Assembly (NCBI GenBank): GCA_008828725.1 | Contig: MEHQ01002289.1 | Coordinates: 390,021-454,020, forward strand | Length of the DNA stretch: 64,000 nucleotides | Direction: 5' to 3' | DNA from: Saccharina japonica | Lineage: Eukaryota > Sar > Phaeophyceae > Laminariales > Laminariaceae | Shown here: piece after piece, positions 24,281 through 35,110 of the stretch | Position numbering within the stretch: position 1 is the first letter of the stretch | Layout: every line of letters starts with the position of its first letter | Notes under the pieces: model-generated | What the model was told of the DNA's origin: nothing | Database searches by the model: none | Seen by the model: the letters and a program-made list of their open reading frames with translations, nothing else | Translations under genes and position numbers: made by a program

Positions 24281-27236
24281 ATGTATAGTTATGTTTGTGA
24301 AATTTTCTTACGTTTCGCAACTTTTCTCTTCGCACGAGCACTTTTCCGCAAAACGCTAAGTACGCCGACACAGGAAGCCCGTCCGGGCACGCTGGTCGAG
24401 GTTTGAGCTCAATCCGAGCACTGTTAGGTGGGCGCGTCTCCTTGTTTTTATAGCCGGTACCAGCAATATAAGTGTCCATTGACCGTTGTGCGCAGAGATG
24501 AATTTCGTTTTTTTCGACCAACCACAACGAAGCAAATTGACAGCAGCCGTCATCATTTTTTTTCATTAGAGACCAAAACTCGAAAACAGGAAAACTCGTA
24601 TGTATGGACCGCAGCATCGAAATATTATATATATATATATATGGGCCGCAGCACCGCAGCAGCAGCAAGAGGAGGTGGAGATGGAAGGTGGCGATGCCCC
24701 GCGCGGGCACATATACTGCTGGTACCGGCAATGAAAGGACCCTGACGCGCACGGCTACGAGTATAGCTGCTGCAGCTGCTGTTGCTGTGGAGATGGCCTC
24801 GATCCTTTTCCGTTGGCGTCTGTTCTGTGTCCGTAAAAAACAGGACGGGTCGAGGCATGGCAAAAAACCATCCGCAGCAGCAGCAGCAGCAGCTGCTGCT
24901 GCAGCAACTGCTGTAGCCGTGCGCGTGAGGGTACTTCATTGCCGGTACCAAGAATATTGTTGCCCGCCGCGGCATCGCCCCTTTCCAACTCCACCTTCTC
25001 TTGCTGCTGCTGCGGTCCTGCGGCCGATATATCCGATGCTGAGGCCCAAGCTCGACAATCGGCTCAATGTGCTGCTCGGTTTCTGTTGACAGTTTTCGCT
25101 CGTCCTCCTGGGTCTCGGCCGATTGTCAAGCTTCGGCCTCGGCAGCACATTGGGCAACAGCCTCGTCGTGTGCACGGGGCAGCACTGTCATGACGTCGCT
25201 CCAACGCATGACTGTCGCGGCGCTCCGCGATGTTCTTACCGCGCTTGTGCCGACCGGCTTCTCCAATCGTTTTCCCCGTGCGAGCGAAAACAGCTTCGTT
25301 GCTTTTTTTAGTCCTGCCGATCCCTCTTCGTTTTTTTTTTTTTTGGTCTCGAATTTCCCATAATACGATGTGGTATAATATTATGAGAACATGGCTTTTT
25401 TTTATAAACTCGTATTCTTTACTCGAGTGTGCTATCGGGGTGATTCCTTCTGCTCCGTCTTCGCGATAACCTGAACTTGTGTTCATGTGCCTCGTTTTCA
25501 TATTACGGTTGGAGAGATCGACAGGGGAATAATTTAGCCTGAAAAACGCTTGAAATCGCATATTTCGCTGTTTTCTTCGTCCGTATTACACGGAAAAACA
25601 TTCTGGTTGCTCTGAAACATTAGAACATACCGTTTTACGTAGCTTGGCACACCTTGGATGTCCAATTCGTGACGTATCAAGAGTTATAGTCGATGCCATG
25701 CAGATTTTCTGGTGTACTATATTCAAGTTATTTTGGGGCGAAATGACTTTTTGGTTTTGCTGACATTTGTCCAGTCTGTTGGATGTTATGTTTCGTAAAA
25801 AAATCATCCATTATATCGTGCAACTTTTTTTGATCGGTAACGGGCAATGGCGGCGACCTAACTGTAGCTCGCGTGGCGAGCGCTCAAAGTGTTTTTTTCC
25901 AGCGGGAGTGGATAAGACGATTTCCCGGGTTCTATGAACAAGGTCTTCTTTTGTACGTACGTGCCAGTAAATGATAATGTTCTGTTTCTTGTTTTTTGCC
26001 CTTTCACAAGCTCGTCATGAGCACACAGGAAAGCCCAGACATACCAGTATACCACTATACCACAGGTAGACATCAGAACATGCAGAGAGCACAACGTTAC
26101 AAGTCTGCCGCGCATAAGCACCAGCAGATAACACCGTGCGTGTGTGACACGCCCATCTGCGCTTTACTGCTGTGGCCAGCTGAGTTTATCGAAACCTGCG
26201 GTCCGTAATCCACCATCTACATTTAAAAAAAAAATGTTCTGCTGCTGCTGTGTGACAGATCCGCGCCCACTCTTGCCGAAAATACAAGGACCGATTTGAT
26301 TGAATTTGAGTACTGTACCTCAACTGTACTAATTTTTCCGATTTTGTTTGTCTTTCTTCCCTGAAGCTCACCGCAGAAATCCACGAGACATCAGACAACA
26401 TGCAAAGAACACCAACAACGTTACAACACCGCCTAGCATCACAAGCAGCAGCGGGCCACACCACGCGGCGTGTGGCAGGTCCGCCATGTACTGCTGTGGC
26501 TATTCATAGTTGCCTCATTGGAGGCTTGCATCCGTCATCAGTCATCACCAATTACCACCTCTCTGTCGCCTCTGCTTCTGTGCTGTGCCTGTGCATGATG
26601 TATGCGGTGTATGTACCGCAACAAATAATTCACGGTAATAATTTGGATCTTTGGTATTGTGGTCAAATGGTCTCGGTGCCTGATTTTGGGTTTGTTTGCG
26701 TGAGTTCGACCCTCGGCGAGTTGTTTTGTTTGTTTGTTTTTCACTTTTTCCCCCTTTTTTGTATTGTGTACGTACCCAGACACCAAAGACAACCGACAGT
26801 ACACGAGCAGTGCAGTGCTACATACAACCAGTTGGCTACAACGCTATACACGCCTGCCGTCCGCCAGCAGAGCAGGAAGCAAGACCACGCGGTTTGGGTA
26901 GTTTGTCCGTGTTGTATTGCTGTGGGTCCCTACTACTGTACTGTTGTTGCTTTTTTTATCGGACCCCGTCATCCGTGGAACAGTAGGTCCCTCCCTGCTG
27001 CAGTGCGGTACATGCATGCATGCGGCCACAAACAAATATTGACAAATATTATACAATGTTTGGCGGGATCAATCTATAAAAACAAATTCAGTCAATAGCA
27101 ACGGTTCCACACCATGTATTTGTATGTTTTATCCCCAAAGCGCAGGTGCAGTTCTACTTCTCAACATCGTACGTGTTATGTGATACGCGCATGATAGCAT
27201 ATCGCATGCTGTAGTAGGTATTCAATTCGTTCTTGC
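24281..27236 (+). repeat. Giant inverted repeat, left arm
   Basis: This arm pairs with 27259-28706 in reverse complement. It consists of 24281-24424, then a 1,436-bp insertion, then 25861-27236, for about 1.52 kb of arm without the insert. Arm identity is high but not perfect, with scattered substitutions and indels that also make the ORFs of the two arms similar (for example HRLASQAAAGHTTRR in both). Within the arm three degenerate units of about 350 bp begin near 26060, 26390 and 26780. Confidence 0.9.
24425..25860. mobile_element. 1,436-bp foldback-type element with TIRs and 5-bp TSD
   Basis: The element begins TAGGTGGGCGCG and ends with the reverse complement of TAGGTCGCCGCC. It is flanked by ACTGT at 24420-24424 and ACTGT at 25861-25865. 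The other arm of the palindrome, near 28560-28575, carries the same flank with a single ACTGT, that is, the empty site. Inside, 24640-24790 and about 24890-25030 form a long imperfect inverted repeat that includes CAG/CTG runs, and a second small inverted duplication lies at about 25030-25160. No transposase is recognised, so it is probably non-autonomous. The superfamily is not determined. Confidence 0.75.
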
Positions 27237-27258
27237 GCCACTCCCCTAGGCACGCATA
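27237..27258. other. 22-bp spacer at the centre of the giant inverted repeat
   Basis: Perfectly complementary arms (27211-27236 and 27259-27284) flank these 22 bases. The spacer is short enough for hairpin or cruciform formation. Confidence 0.85.
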
Positions 27259-28706
27259 GCAAGAACGAATTGAATACCTACTACAGGGTGCGATATTATA
27301 TCATGCGCATATCACATAGTACGTACGATGTTGAGAAGTAGAACTGCACCTGCACTTTGGGGATAAAACATACAAATACATGGTGTGGAACCGTTGCTAT
27401 TGACTGAATTTGTTTTTATAATTGATCCCGCCAAACATTGTATCATATTTGTCAATATTTAATTGTGGCAGCATGCATGCATGTACCACACTGCAGCAGG
27501 GAGAGACCTTCTGTTCTACGGATGACAGGGTCCGATAAAAAAAGCAACAGTACACCAGTAGTATAGGGACCCCCAGCAATACAACGGACAAACTACGAAA
27601 CCGCGTGATCTTGCTTCCTGCTCCGCTGGCGGACGGCAGACGTGTATAGCGTTGTAGCGAGCTGGTTGTATGTAGCACTGCAATGCTCGTGTGCTGTCGG
27701 TTGTCTTTGGTGTCTGGGTACGTACATAATACAAAAAAGGGGGAAAAAGGGGGGGGGGAAAACAACTCGCCGAGGGTCGAACTCACGCAAACAAATAAAA
27801 AATCAGGCACCGAGACCATTTGACCACAATACCAAAGATCCAAATTATTACCATGAATTACTTTTTGCGCCACACACGCCGCACACATCATGCACACGCA
27901 CAGCACAGCAGCAGAGACGAGAGAGAGGTGGGAATTGGTGATGACAGATGACGGATGCAAGCCTCCGATAAGGCAACTATGAATTGCCACAGCAGTACAC
28001 GGCGGACCTGCCATACGCCGCGTGGTGTGGCCCGCTGCTGCTTGTGATGCTAGGCGGTGTAGTAACGTTTGTGTGTTTTGCGTGTTGTCTGATGACTCGT
28101 GGGTTTCTGCGGTGAGCTTCAGGGAAGAAACACAAACAAAATCGGAAAAATTAATACAGTTGAGGTACTCAAATTCAATCAAATCGGTCCTTGTATTTTC
28201 AGCAAGAGTGAGCGCGGATCTGTCACACACAGCAGCAGCAGAACATTTTTTTTGATAATATAGATGGCGGATTACGGACCGCGGGCTCCGATAAACACAG
28301 CTGGCCACAGCAGTTACCTGCTGGTGCTTATGCGCGGCAGACTTGTAACGTTGTGCTCTCTGCGTGTTCTGTTGTCTACCTGTGGTATACTGGTATGTCT
28401 GGGCTCTCCTGTGTGCTCATGACGAGCTTGTGAAAGGGCAAAAAACGAAAAACAAAACATTACCAGGTACTATGTATTTACTGGCACGTACGTACAAAAT
28501 AAGGCCTCATGCATAGAACCCGGGAAATCGTCTTATCCACTCCCGCGGGAAAAAAACGAACTACAGTGCTCGGATCGAGCTCAAACCTCGACCAGCGTGT
28601 CCGGACGGGCTTCCTGTGTCGGCGTACGAAGCGTTTTGCCGAAAAGTGCTCGTGCGAAGAGAAAAGTTGCGAAACGTACGAAAAATTCATAAACATAACT
28701 ATACAT
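27259..28706 (-). repeat. Giant inverted repeat, right arm
   Basis: Reverse-complement partner of 24281-27236, lacking the 1,436-bp insertion and therefore preserving the empty target site. The arm ends at the match to 24281. Its long minus-strand frame (about 300 codons ending at 27397) opens without a plausible ATG, and the matching frame of the other arm is interrupted, so I do not call a gene. Confidence 0.9.
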
Positions 28707-28730
28707 ATCCGAGCATATATTTTGAAAACG

Positions 28731-28815
28731 AAGCTGAGAGATCGAAAATCTCCACAAAGCTCGTACCTGGTACTACTGTAGGTATGTATTTGCAAGCTTG
28801 GTGTGATACTTCAAT
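28731..28815 (+). repeat. Dispersed repeat family R2, copy 2
   Basis: Contains GAGAGATCGAAAAT, an interrupted middle, then TTTGCAAGCTTGGTGTGATA, matching the family described at 20135-20235. It lies immediately outside the right palindrome arm. Confidence 0.55.
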
Positions 28816-28974
28816 ATTATACAGCAGTACCCAGGTACACACGTTATGATACGCGGCATAGCAGCAGCAGATGTATCTCCTCATCTCCCTTTTTTATGTT
28901 TCAATGTTTCGATGCCATGCCGTTATGTACCGGTGGTCGATTGCACCTCTACTATGGATAGCTGCTGCTGTACA

Positions 28975-29105
28975 CCCTGGTACTACTGTACTACCGTAGA
29001 ACTGCTGCTGTAGTTCACCCAGGCGCCTTCACCAAAGGGTACCGCTGTACTACCGTAGTAATGCTGCTGTAGTTCGCCCAGGCGCCTCCATCACAAGGTG
29101 CCCAT
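28975..29105 (+). repeat. Two-copy tandem repeat of about 65 bp
   Basis: The order CTGCTGTAGTTC(A/G)CCCAGG then CGCCT-CA-CA-AGG occurs twice in succession, each time after a TACTACCGTAG segment. Confidence 0.7.
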
Positions 29106-29656
29106 TGCAGCATTCCAGCGCCAGATTCGACATATGTCGCAGCAGTTACAGCAGTGCTGATGCATCCACGTTATACTCATAAACAGTACAGGCAGCAGTG
29201 ATGTAAACTACAGTAAGCGCGTATTATACCACGCAGTAGTTTATTACATTGAACCACAACTTGTTACTTATTTGTCGACAACGTTGAAGGAGCATAACAA
29301 ATGTCTATTAATAGGCCTTGCCCTCTTGCCCCCACCCGCCAGAACCCCTAAAACACGAAAGACACAATGAAAGTATAGGAACGTATTTATATGTATTATA
29401 CGTGTGGTATAATACTAATTTGTTCTTGCCGGCGATCGGATCGGAGGGGAAAGATGGAATGCTATCATACTCTTCAGATATTAACAGTTGGCCACGAGCC
29501 GACGGCTGCCGTCCTGCCCACTAAAAATCCAAAAATACACGCAAGTTTTAAGTTTTGACCAAACTGGTTGATAGTCAGCTTTGCTTACCTGGTACATCGT
29601 ACCTGGTACATCGTAACTGGTGTCATGTTACATGCAATAATGTGTTGAAAAGTTAA

Positions 29657-29745
29657 AAACACCTCAGCCGAGAGATCGAAAAAATTGTCGAAACTCATAT
29701 TTGCAAACAGCGGTATCATACTTCGATCGCGCGTTGCTACGGGGT
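29657..29745 (+). repeat. Dispersed repeat family R2, copy 3
   Basis: Shares GAGAGATCGAAAA, GTCGAAACTCATATTTGCAA and TACTTCGATCGCGCG in order with the other members. Confidence 0.55.
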
Positions 29746-31277
29746 GTATGATCTCGTGAAGGATATGGGTCGGTCAAGCTGCGTCCTATTTTTTCAAATG
29801 TATGCAGACCGGCCCTCTAACAAGAAACCGGGACAATAGCGCAGGCTAGATTTCATGCTCAAGTGTGTTCCATATTCACTTCGATAGAATCGCTGCCGAT
29901 ATTACTACTTTCCCGGAAATACCAGGCTGAATTCTTGTGGAGGGGCCGTACGTGTAGTGTATTACCGCATATGTACTTCGTAATATAACACGTTTGATGA
30001 GAAAACACGCCTCCTCGGACAAATCTCCAAGCCGGTTTTCACGACAACGGGTAAGGCCAAAAAAAGGACGAGAGATGCGTTTATGGAAAAATCTCGACAA
30101 GATATTTCCAAAGCCACCCTCTTGCCGTTCTGTGTGCCACCCTACTTTTGGAGAAAATTGTCCCGGAAATATCATCCCCGGGGGTTTGTTATATCTTATT
30201 ATCTTGATTACAGTATAAGCTACTGATATATACCACTCTGGGCCGTAACATACCTAACGAACGCACATCACTTGTACTGGTACGGAGTTATTACGAGCGA
30301 AAGCGAGTGTTTCTAATTTCGACGGTGCTTTTTTTAGGGACCCCCTGAAAAAACGCTGTCAGGTGGATCTACGTACGACCGCGGGGGGGGTCAGGTAAAC
30401 GCACCCCATGATCTCCGAAAAAAATAAACATCCACCGCGAAAAAATACGAAACCCCGCATCACAGTCGGCGGACCATCAGCACAGGGGACCAAACATAAG
30501 CGCAAGACAGGTAGTTGAACAGACGCCGGGTCACCCTCGCGCACACAGGGCAGTGTCACGGGTGCAGGGCAGCGTCACGCCTGCTGCGTGTCACTGATGC
30601 TACGCGGCAACGGAGACCGCCCGAACTACGTTTCCGGTCTCCATCGTGTGTTTTATTGTATGCTTGGTGTTCTTATTCAGCATGTATGTGTCGAGACCAC
30701 AACCCTTGGGCTATCGCATCACGTGGGGAAATACCCGCCGCCGAGGCTGTGCGCACCCAGTGCCGCGGATGGGAAGGGCTCGCTAGGCTACACCTACTTG
30801 CTGTGCCCTGCTGGTCTCTCACGTGCTTGCTATTGTGCCATGCCTTCTACAGAAACCTCTGCCTCCAAACAAAATAGATGTACCCTTGGTTGGGTTCTGA
30901 TGAGTTCCTACTGCTGCTGTTCGAGTACTTTAGTACGAGTACTCGTACAGGGGAGGAGGCTTTCGGAGGTGTAGCGGACCGAGAAGGTACATCAGCTGTT
31001 CGCCGAAGTGCAGAGCGGCTAGGGGTGACCGCTCACAGGCTGGCGGAGTGGCGGGAAGTTCAACGGTGGTCAGTGGGGTGGGGTGTGATCGGCGTACGTG
31101 TACTCATGTAGTTGTTGCATGTCCTGCTTTTCGTATCCACGTTTGTTGCATTTTTTTGTTGTTTTTCGTTTTTCCTCAACATCCATCGCACACAAGTTGA
31201 CGATAGTTAGAAACATTCATGCTGCGCGAGTTCCTAGCGACAGCTATCCTGTATGTACTAAACAATAAAAAAAAAAC
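29746..31277. other. Intergenic, no gene recognised
   Basis: AT-balanced sequence with scattered poly-A tracts. A short self-complementary CGAGTACTTTAGTACGAGTACTCG segment region lies near 30920-30945. Short ORFs on both strands have unremarkable composition and no motif. Confidence 0.4.
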
Positions 31278-31335
31278 AGCTGTGAGATCGAGGATTTCGT
31301 CGAAACTCATATTTGCTAGCTGAGTGTGATACGCC
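31278..31335 (+). repeat. Dispersed repeat family R2, copy 4 (short)
   Basis: Contains CAGCTGTGAGATCGAGGATT and GTCGAAACTCATATTTGC, the 5' portion of the family. Confidence 0.5.
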
Positions 31336-31568
31336 GTGTTTCCACCTGGTAGTCATACCTAAGTATCCGATATACCTGGTGATCATTACTCCACTCAACT
31401 ACAGAATACGTGTATCGATACATATATTAATAGTAACCTAGGAAAACTTGGATCATGAAAAATCTTCAGACTTTAGAGTGAGGGCGGTGCCATGTGCCAA
31501 CCCTGTATTAAAAACATCCATCCATCAGTCAAGGTTAACGCAAGATCGTTGACATTTTGTATGCTCAC

Positions 31569-31747
31569 CCCGTGGCCTGCCTTTAGCGCCACCAGCTCCT
31601 GCTTCGCCGCTGCAGCGCCCCCCCCCTCCTGCTTGGTTTCGGCCTCTTTCCGTTTTTGGTCCTTCTTTTTCGCCCGTTTCGCCTCTGGTTGCCGCGGCTG
31701 CTGCTGCTGCTGTTGTTGCTGCTGCTTCTTGGTGGTGGTGTGTTGCC

Positions 31748-31778
<31 letters not shown>

Positions 31779-32223
31779 GTTTTGTTGTTGCTGTTGTTGC
31801 TGTTGATTTTGTTGTTGCTGGTGTTGCAGATTTTGTTGCTGATTTTGCTGCTGCTGCTTCTGCTGCTTCTGCTGCTTTTGCTGCTTCTGCTGCTGCTTCT
31901 GTTGCTGTTGCCTCGCCTCCTCGGCCAGCTGCTGCTTCTGCCTCGCCTCTTCGGCCAGCTGCTGCTGCTGTTGCCTCGCCTCCTCGGCCAGATGCTGCTG
32001 CCGCCTCGCCTCCTCGGCCAGCTGCTGCTGCCGCCTCGCCTCCTCGGCCAGCTGCTGCTGCTGCTGCTGTTGCTGCTGCCTCGCCTCCTCGGCCAGCTGC
32101 TGTTGCTGCTGCCTCGCCTCCTCGGCCAGCCGCCGCTGCTGCTGCTGCCTCGCCTCCTCAGCCAGCTGCTGCTGCTGCTGCTGTTGCTGCCTCGCCTCCT
32201 CGGCCAGTTGTTGCTGCTTCTGC

Positions 32224-32282
<59 letters not shown>

Positions 32283-32296
32283 TTGCTGATGCTGAA

Positions 32297-32351
<55 letters not shown>

Positions 32352-32639
32352 TCGCTGCTGGGAGGGCGAGATGGGCGACGGCGACGGGTTTCGACATCGA
32401 CCATTAGATGCAATCTCCGCTGTTGTCCGGGGTAAATCTCCACGCTGGTGCTGCTGCTGCTGCCTCGCCTCCTCGGCCAGCTGCTGCTGCTCGAGAAGTT
32501 GGCGGTGGTGTTCCCATCGACGTTGATCGTCTAACGATCCCTGCTGCTGCTGGTGTTGTTGCTGTTGTTGATGTTGCTGCTGTTGATGTCGTTGTTGTTG
32601 TAATTGGTGTTGTTTTAGTTGTTTTCGTATTTGCTGCGT

Positions 32640-32683
<44 letters not shown>

Positions 32684-33335
32684 GTGAAAGCTCCCGATCA
32701 AGCAGCTCTTGCCTGCTACCGGCCGTCCACGATACTGCACCGAGCCCCCCCCCGCGCCAGCTAGACTCCGCCCCACGCGCTCCCGCTTTCCCCCCCCCGG
32801 GTGGCCGCGACGGCAGCGCTGGCGCTGGAGCAGGCACCCCAAAGCCTGCCCCCACCTGCTGGCCCATCGACATCGAAGAAGCGATTGCGCCGCATTCTGC
32901 TGGTAGCCCGCGATCTGGCGGCCGACACACCGAGGAAGGTGCTCCGTCGTTGCTGCCCTCCATCTGACGGATGTGGTCCTTCTCCTGCTGTCGCCACGAG
33001 TTCACCGCGTGCAGCAGCCGCGCGGAGTCGCCCTGGCGACAAATGGTGGCTGCGCTGCGGCCGCTCCCTTCTGTAGTATAATTGCCGGAACCGGCAGCAG
33101 GAGGAGGGAGGGGCGATCTCGGACGTTTTCTTGGGCCCGTCTGGTGCTGCTGGTGCTGCTGCTGCTGCTGGTGCTGGTGCTGGTGCTGGTGCTGCTGGTG
33201 CTGCACCGTTACGGCCGCGGGCGACTTTTCCCGGTGTGGAGGGGAAGGCGGAGGAGGAAGGCGCGGGGGGGGGGCGGTAGCGGCGGTGTCGTAGCGTGAG
33301 TCGTCCTTGAGTCCGAGCAGTTCTCTCAGCGACAT
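31569..33335 (-). CDS. Polyglutamine / LAEEARQQQ-repeat protein (partial gene, one large exon)
   Basis: The minus-strand frame is open far beyond this, but upstream it has only a TTG start. The first ATG (33335) begins MSLRELLGLK, and GCGCCAG just before could be a splice acceptor. A GTGAGC at 31568-31563 gives a likely donor after residue 589, so at least one 3' exon is missing. The N-terminal about 230 residues are Pro/Ser/Gly-rich with a basic RKRPRS cluster. The rest is polyQ interrupted by about ten LAEEARQQQ-type repeats, predicted to be helical or coiled coil. A Lys/Arg-rich AKRAKKKDQKRK segment follows near the end. PolyQ plus basic clusters suggest a nuclear or transcription-associated scaffold, but this is inference. 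The opposite-strand polyleucine frame is a shadow of the CAG repeats. Confidence 0.6.
32226..32349 (-). repeat. Long pure CAG runs encoding polyQ
   Basis: Two nearly pure CTG (CAG on the coding strand) runs of about 16 repeats each lie at about 32231-32278 and 32301-32348. A third of about 14 repeats lies at about 32638-32679. They are the longest uninterrupted repeats in the polyQ exon and the likeliest sites of length polymorphism. Confidence 0.85.
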
Positions 33336-33497
33336 GGGCACCTGGCGCCCCTTTGAAAAAGTCCAAGGCCGCGCGCGTGGTTTTTTTCCGGCAGATCGCA
33401 GTCCGTGAAATGAAGAATTGAAAGCTGCGGAAGCTTCTAAGCTCGTCGCTCGCGATCCAATCGATTCTTCGGGAACAGGACCTTCACGCTCGCTCAA

Positions 33498-33683
33498 AGG
33501 TGGAGCAGCCCCGATGCGATGTACGTGGCACAGAGGCGCTCTCTAAACCGCTTCCTTGGAAACAGAAGAGGAGGGGTTTCCATTGCTTGTTTTTGATAGG
33601 GGACATGTGCTGAACATCCCCTGTATTTTGAGCCTTCGAGGACAACACATCAAGAAAGCATTGGAACGCGATCGGAGTGGACC
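33498..33683. promoter_or_regulatory. Putative bidirectional intergenic region
   Basis: This short gap separates the minus-strand polyQ frame from a divergent plus-strand ORF starting at 33684. If both are genes it would be a shared promoter region. No clear TATA element or other named motif is visible, so this rests on gene arrangement alone. Confidence 0.25.
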
Positions 33684-34193
33684 ATGCTGCGATGCGCCAT
33701 TCTCGCCGTCTGGTCGGCAAGCATCCACAGTGGGTCTCAAGGCTTCACGGGCGTCGCTAGGCCGCCTCGTGTGGCAAAACACACAGCGCAATCTGGCCAC
33801 GCACCAGCGGCCTTCTCGTGTCCGACGACCACGACTCGAACTGCCAAGGCACGGCAGCAACCCCGCGATGGCCCACAACGTTACCGGGGCCACCACCTCA
33901 GCAGCACCAGCGCTAGCAACAGTGACAGCGGCGAGGGAATCAGGCGGGCGAGAAACGAGGTGGAAGTTGAACCTGTAGCCTCCGCCGATGCGAGGAGGGA
34001 GGTCAGACGGGGGGGCTGGGGCGCCGTGAGCAGCAGACGGAGACGGCGAAGCAGCACGTTCCCTCCGCTGTTTGCTGAGGACCAAAGTTGGCTGGATGCG
34101 TTGAAGGAGGTCACGGGGGACTCTGGCTTGCCCATGGGGCCTAAGAAGGTGCGAACGGGCGCGTCAACCCTCTCTTTGCACGGCAGACCATAG
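33684..34193 (+). CDS. Hypothetical 169-residue protein
   Basis: The ATG at 33684 opens a 170-codon frame in GC-rich sequence that ends TAG. The first about 18 residues, MLRCAILAVWSASIHSGS, resemble a short signal peptide, which would allow secretion or the first step of plastid import. The middle is Thr/Arg/Ser-rich, and a compact segment near the end (PLFAEDQSWLDALKEV) could form an amphipathic helix. The opposite strand is also open, and no splice signals settle the choice. I do not recognise a family. Confidence 0.35.
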   Translation: MLRCAILAVWSASIHSGSQGFTGVARPPRVAKHTAQSGHAPAAFSCPTTTTRTAKARQQPRDGPQRYRGHHLSSTSASNSDSGEGIRRARNEVEVEPVASADARREVRRGGWGAVSSRRRRRSSTFPPLFAEDQSWLDALKEVTGDSGLPMGPKKVRTGASTLSLHGRP

Positions 34194-34199
34194 TTCCGT

Positions 34200-34576
34200 G
34201 TACTCGGAGTGTGGGTTGCAATATCAGTCTTGTTGAGGTTCGTCATTGTGTGCAGCATCGTATTTATATCATGTGTCATGATCGGCTGCTGTAGAGTGTT
34301 GAGCCATGTGCATGTGCAACTATTATTAGCATTACGATATGGGAATGACCCCATCGTAGTGTGCCACGCGCACGACTTGAAGACAAACGCTTCCTGTTCT
34401 TGCCACACGCGTACTACGAGTACACCGTACGCAGCAGTCAGTCTAGAATACAACATCAGCTGCTGCTGTATGCTTAATGTGTGTGTTCGGCGGGGTGTTG
34501 TTAGCGCTTTTTACCAAGCTCCACCTTGCCTGTATGTATACCGATACGCTCCACTACGTCGTGCATAGACCAGCAG
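34200..34576. other. Spacer, no feature recognised
   Basis: AT-balanced DNA between the hypothetical ORF and the hAT-like element. No supported gene. Confidence 0.4.
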
Positions 34577-34584
34577 GTATACCC
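34577..34584. other. Target-site duplication, left (GTATACCC)
   Basis: Matches GTATATCC at 36730-36737 at 7 of 8 positions. Eight-base duplications are typical of hAT transposons. Confidence 0.7.
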
Positions 34585-34649
34585 CAGGGTTCTTTACGGT
34601 TAACCGTCCGTGCACGGTGCGGTTTTTTTTTTCGAAAATCCTACGGTCC

Positions 34650-35110
34650 GGTTCGGTGCGGTTTTCAGAAAGCGGAAATCTTACGGTGCGGTTCGGTGCG
34701 GTTATCCGATATTGTAAATCCTACGGTGCGGTTCGGTTTTTTCGTGCATCCTACGGTGCGGTTCGGTGCGGTTTTCAGGAATCAGGAATCCTACGGTGCG
34801 GTTCGGTGCGGTTTTCCGAAATCGTAAATGCAACGGTGCGGATCGTTTTTTTCATGCATCCTACGGTGCGGTTCGGTGTGGTTTTCTTAAATCAGGAATC
34901 CTACGGTGCGGTTCGGTGCGGTTTTCAGAAATCGTAAATGCAACGGTGCGGTTCGGTTTTTTCATGCATCCTACGGTGCGGTTCGGTGCGGTTTTCAAAA
35001 ATACGAAATCCTACGGTGCGGTTCGGTGCGGTTTTTTAGATTTAGTAAATCCTACGGTGCGGTTCGGTGCTGTGATACATCCTACTGTGCGGTTCGGTGC
35101 GGTTCCCCGT
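34650..35110 (+). repeat. GCGGTTCGGTGCGG minisatellite, left array
   Basis: About nine units, each a CTACGGTGCGGTTCGGTGCG core followed by TTTTC and a variable 10-20-bp tail such as AGAAATCGTAAAT. Some units have the second half replaced by TTTTTTCATGCATC. The frames through the array read as repeated VRFGAVF-type peptides and are not a gene. Confidence 0.85.

Noticed and set aside
24604..25089. 161-residue plus-strand ORF with polyalanine
   Set aside because: Translation of the foldback's CAG/CTG tracts inside the 1,436-bp element.
27397..28308. 303-residue minus-strand ORF and its 232-residue counterpart at 26400-27098
   Set aside because: They are the same DNA in the two palindrome arms; no good ATG, frames disrupted between the arms, composition of tandem repeats.
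31656..32435. Plus-strand 259-residue polyleucine ORF and parallel polyserine/polyalanine frames
   Set aside because: They are the other frames of the CAG/CTG repeats of the minus-strand polyQ exon.
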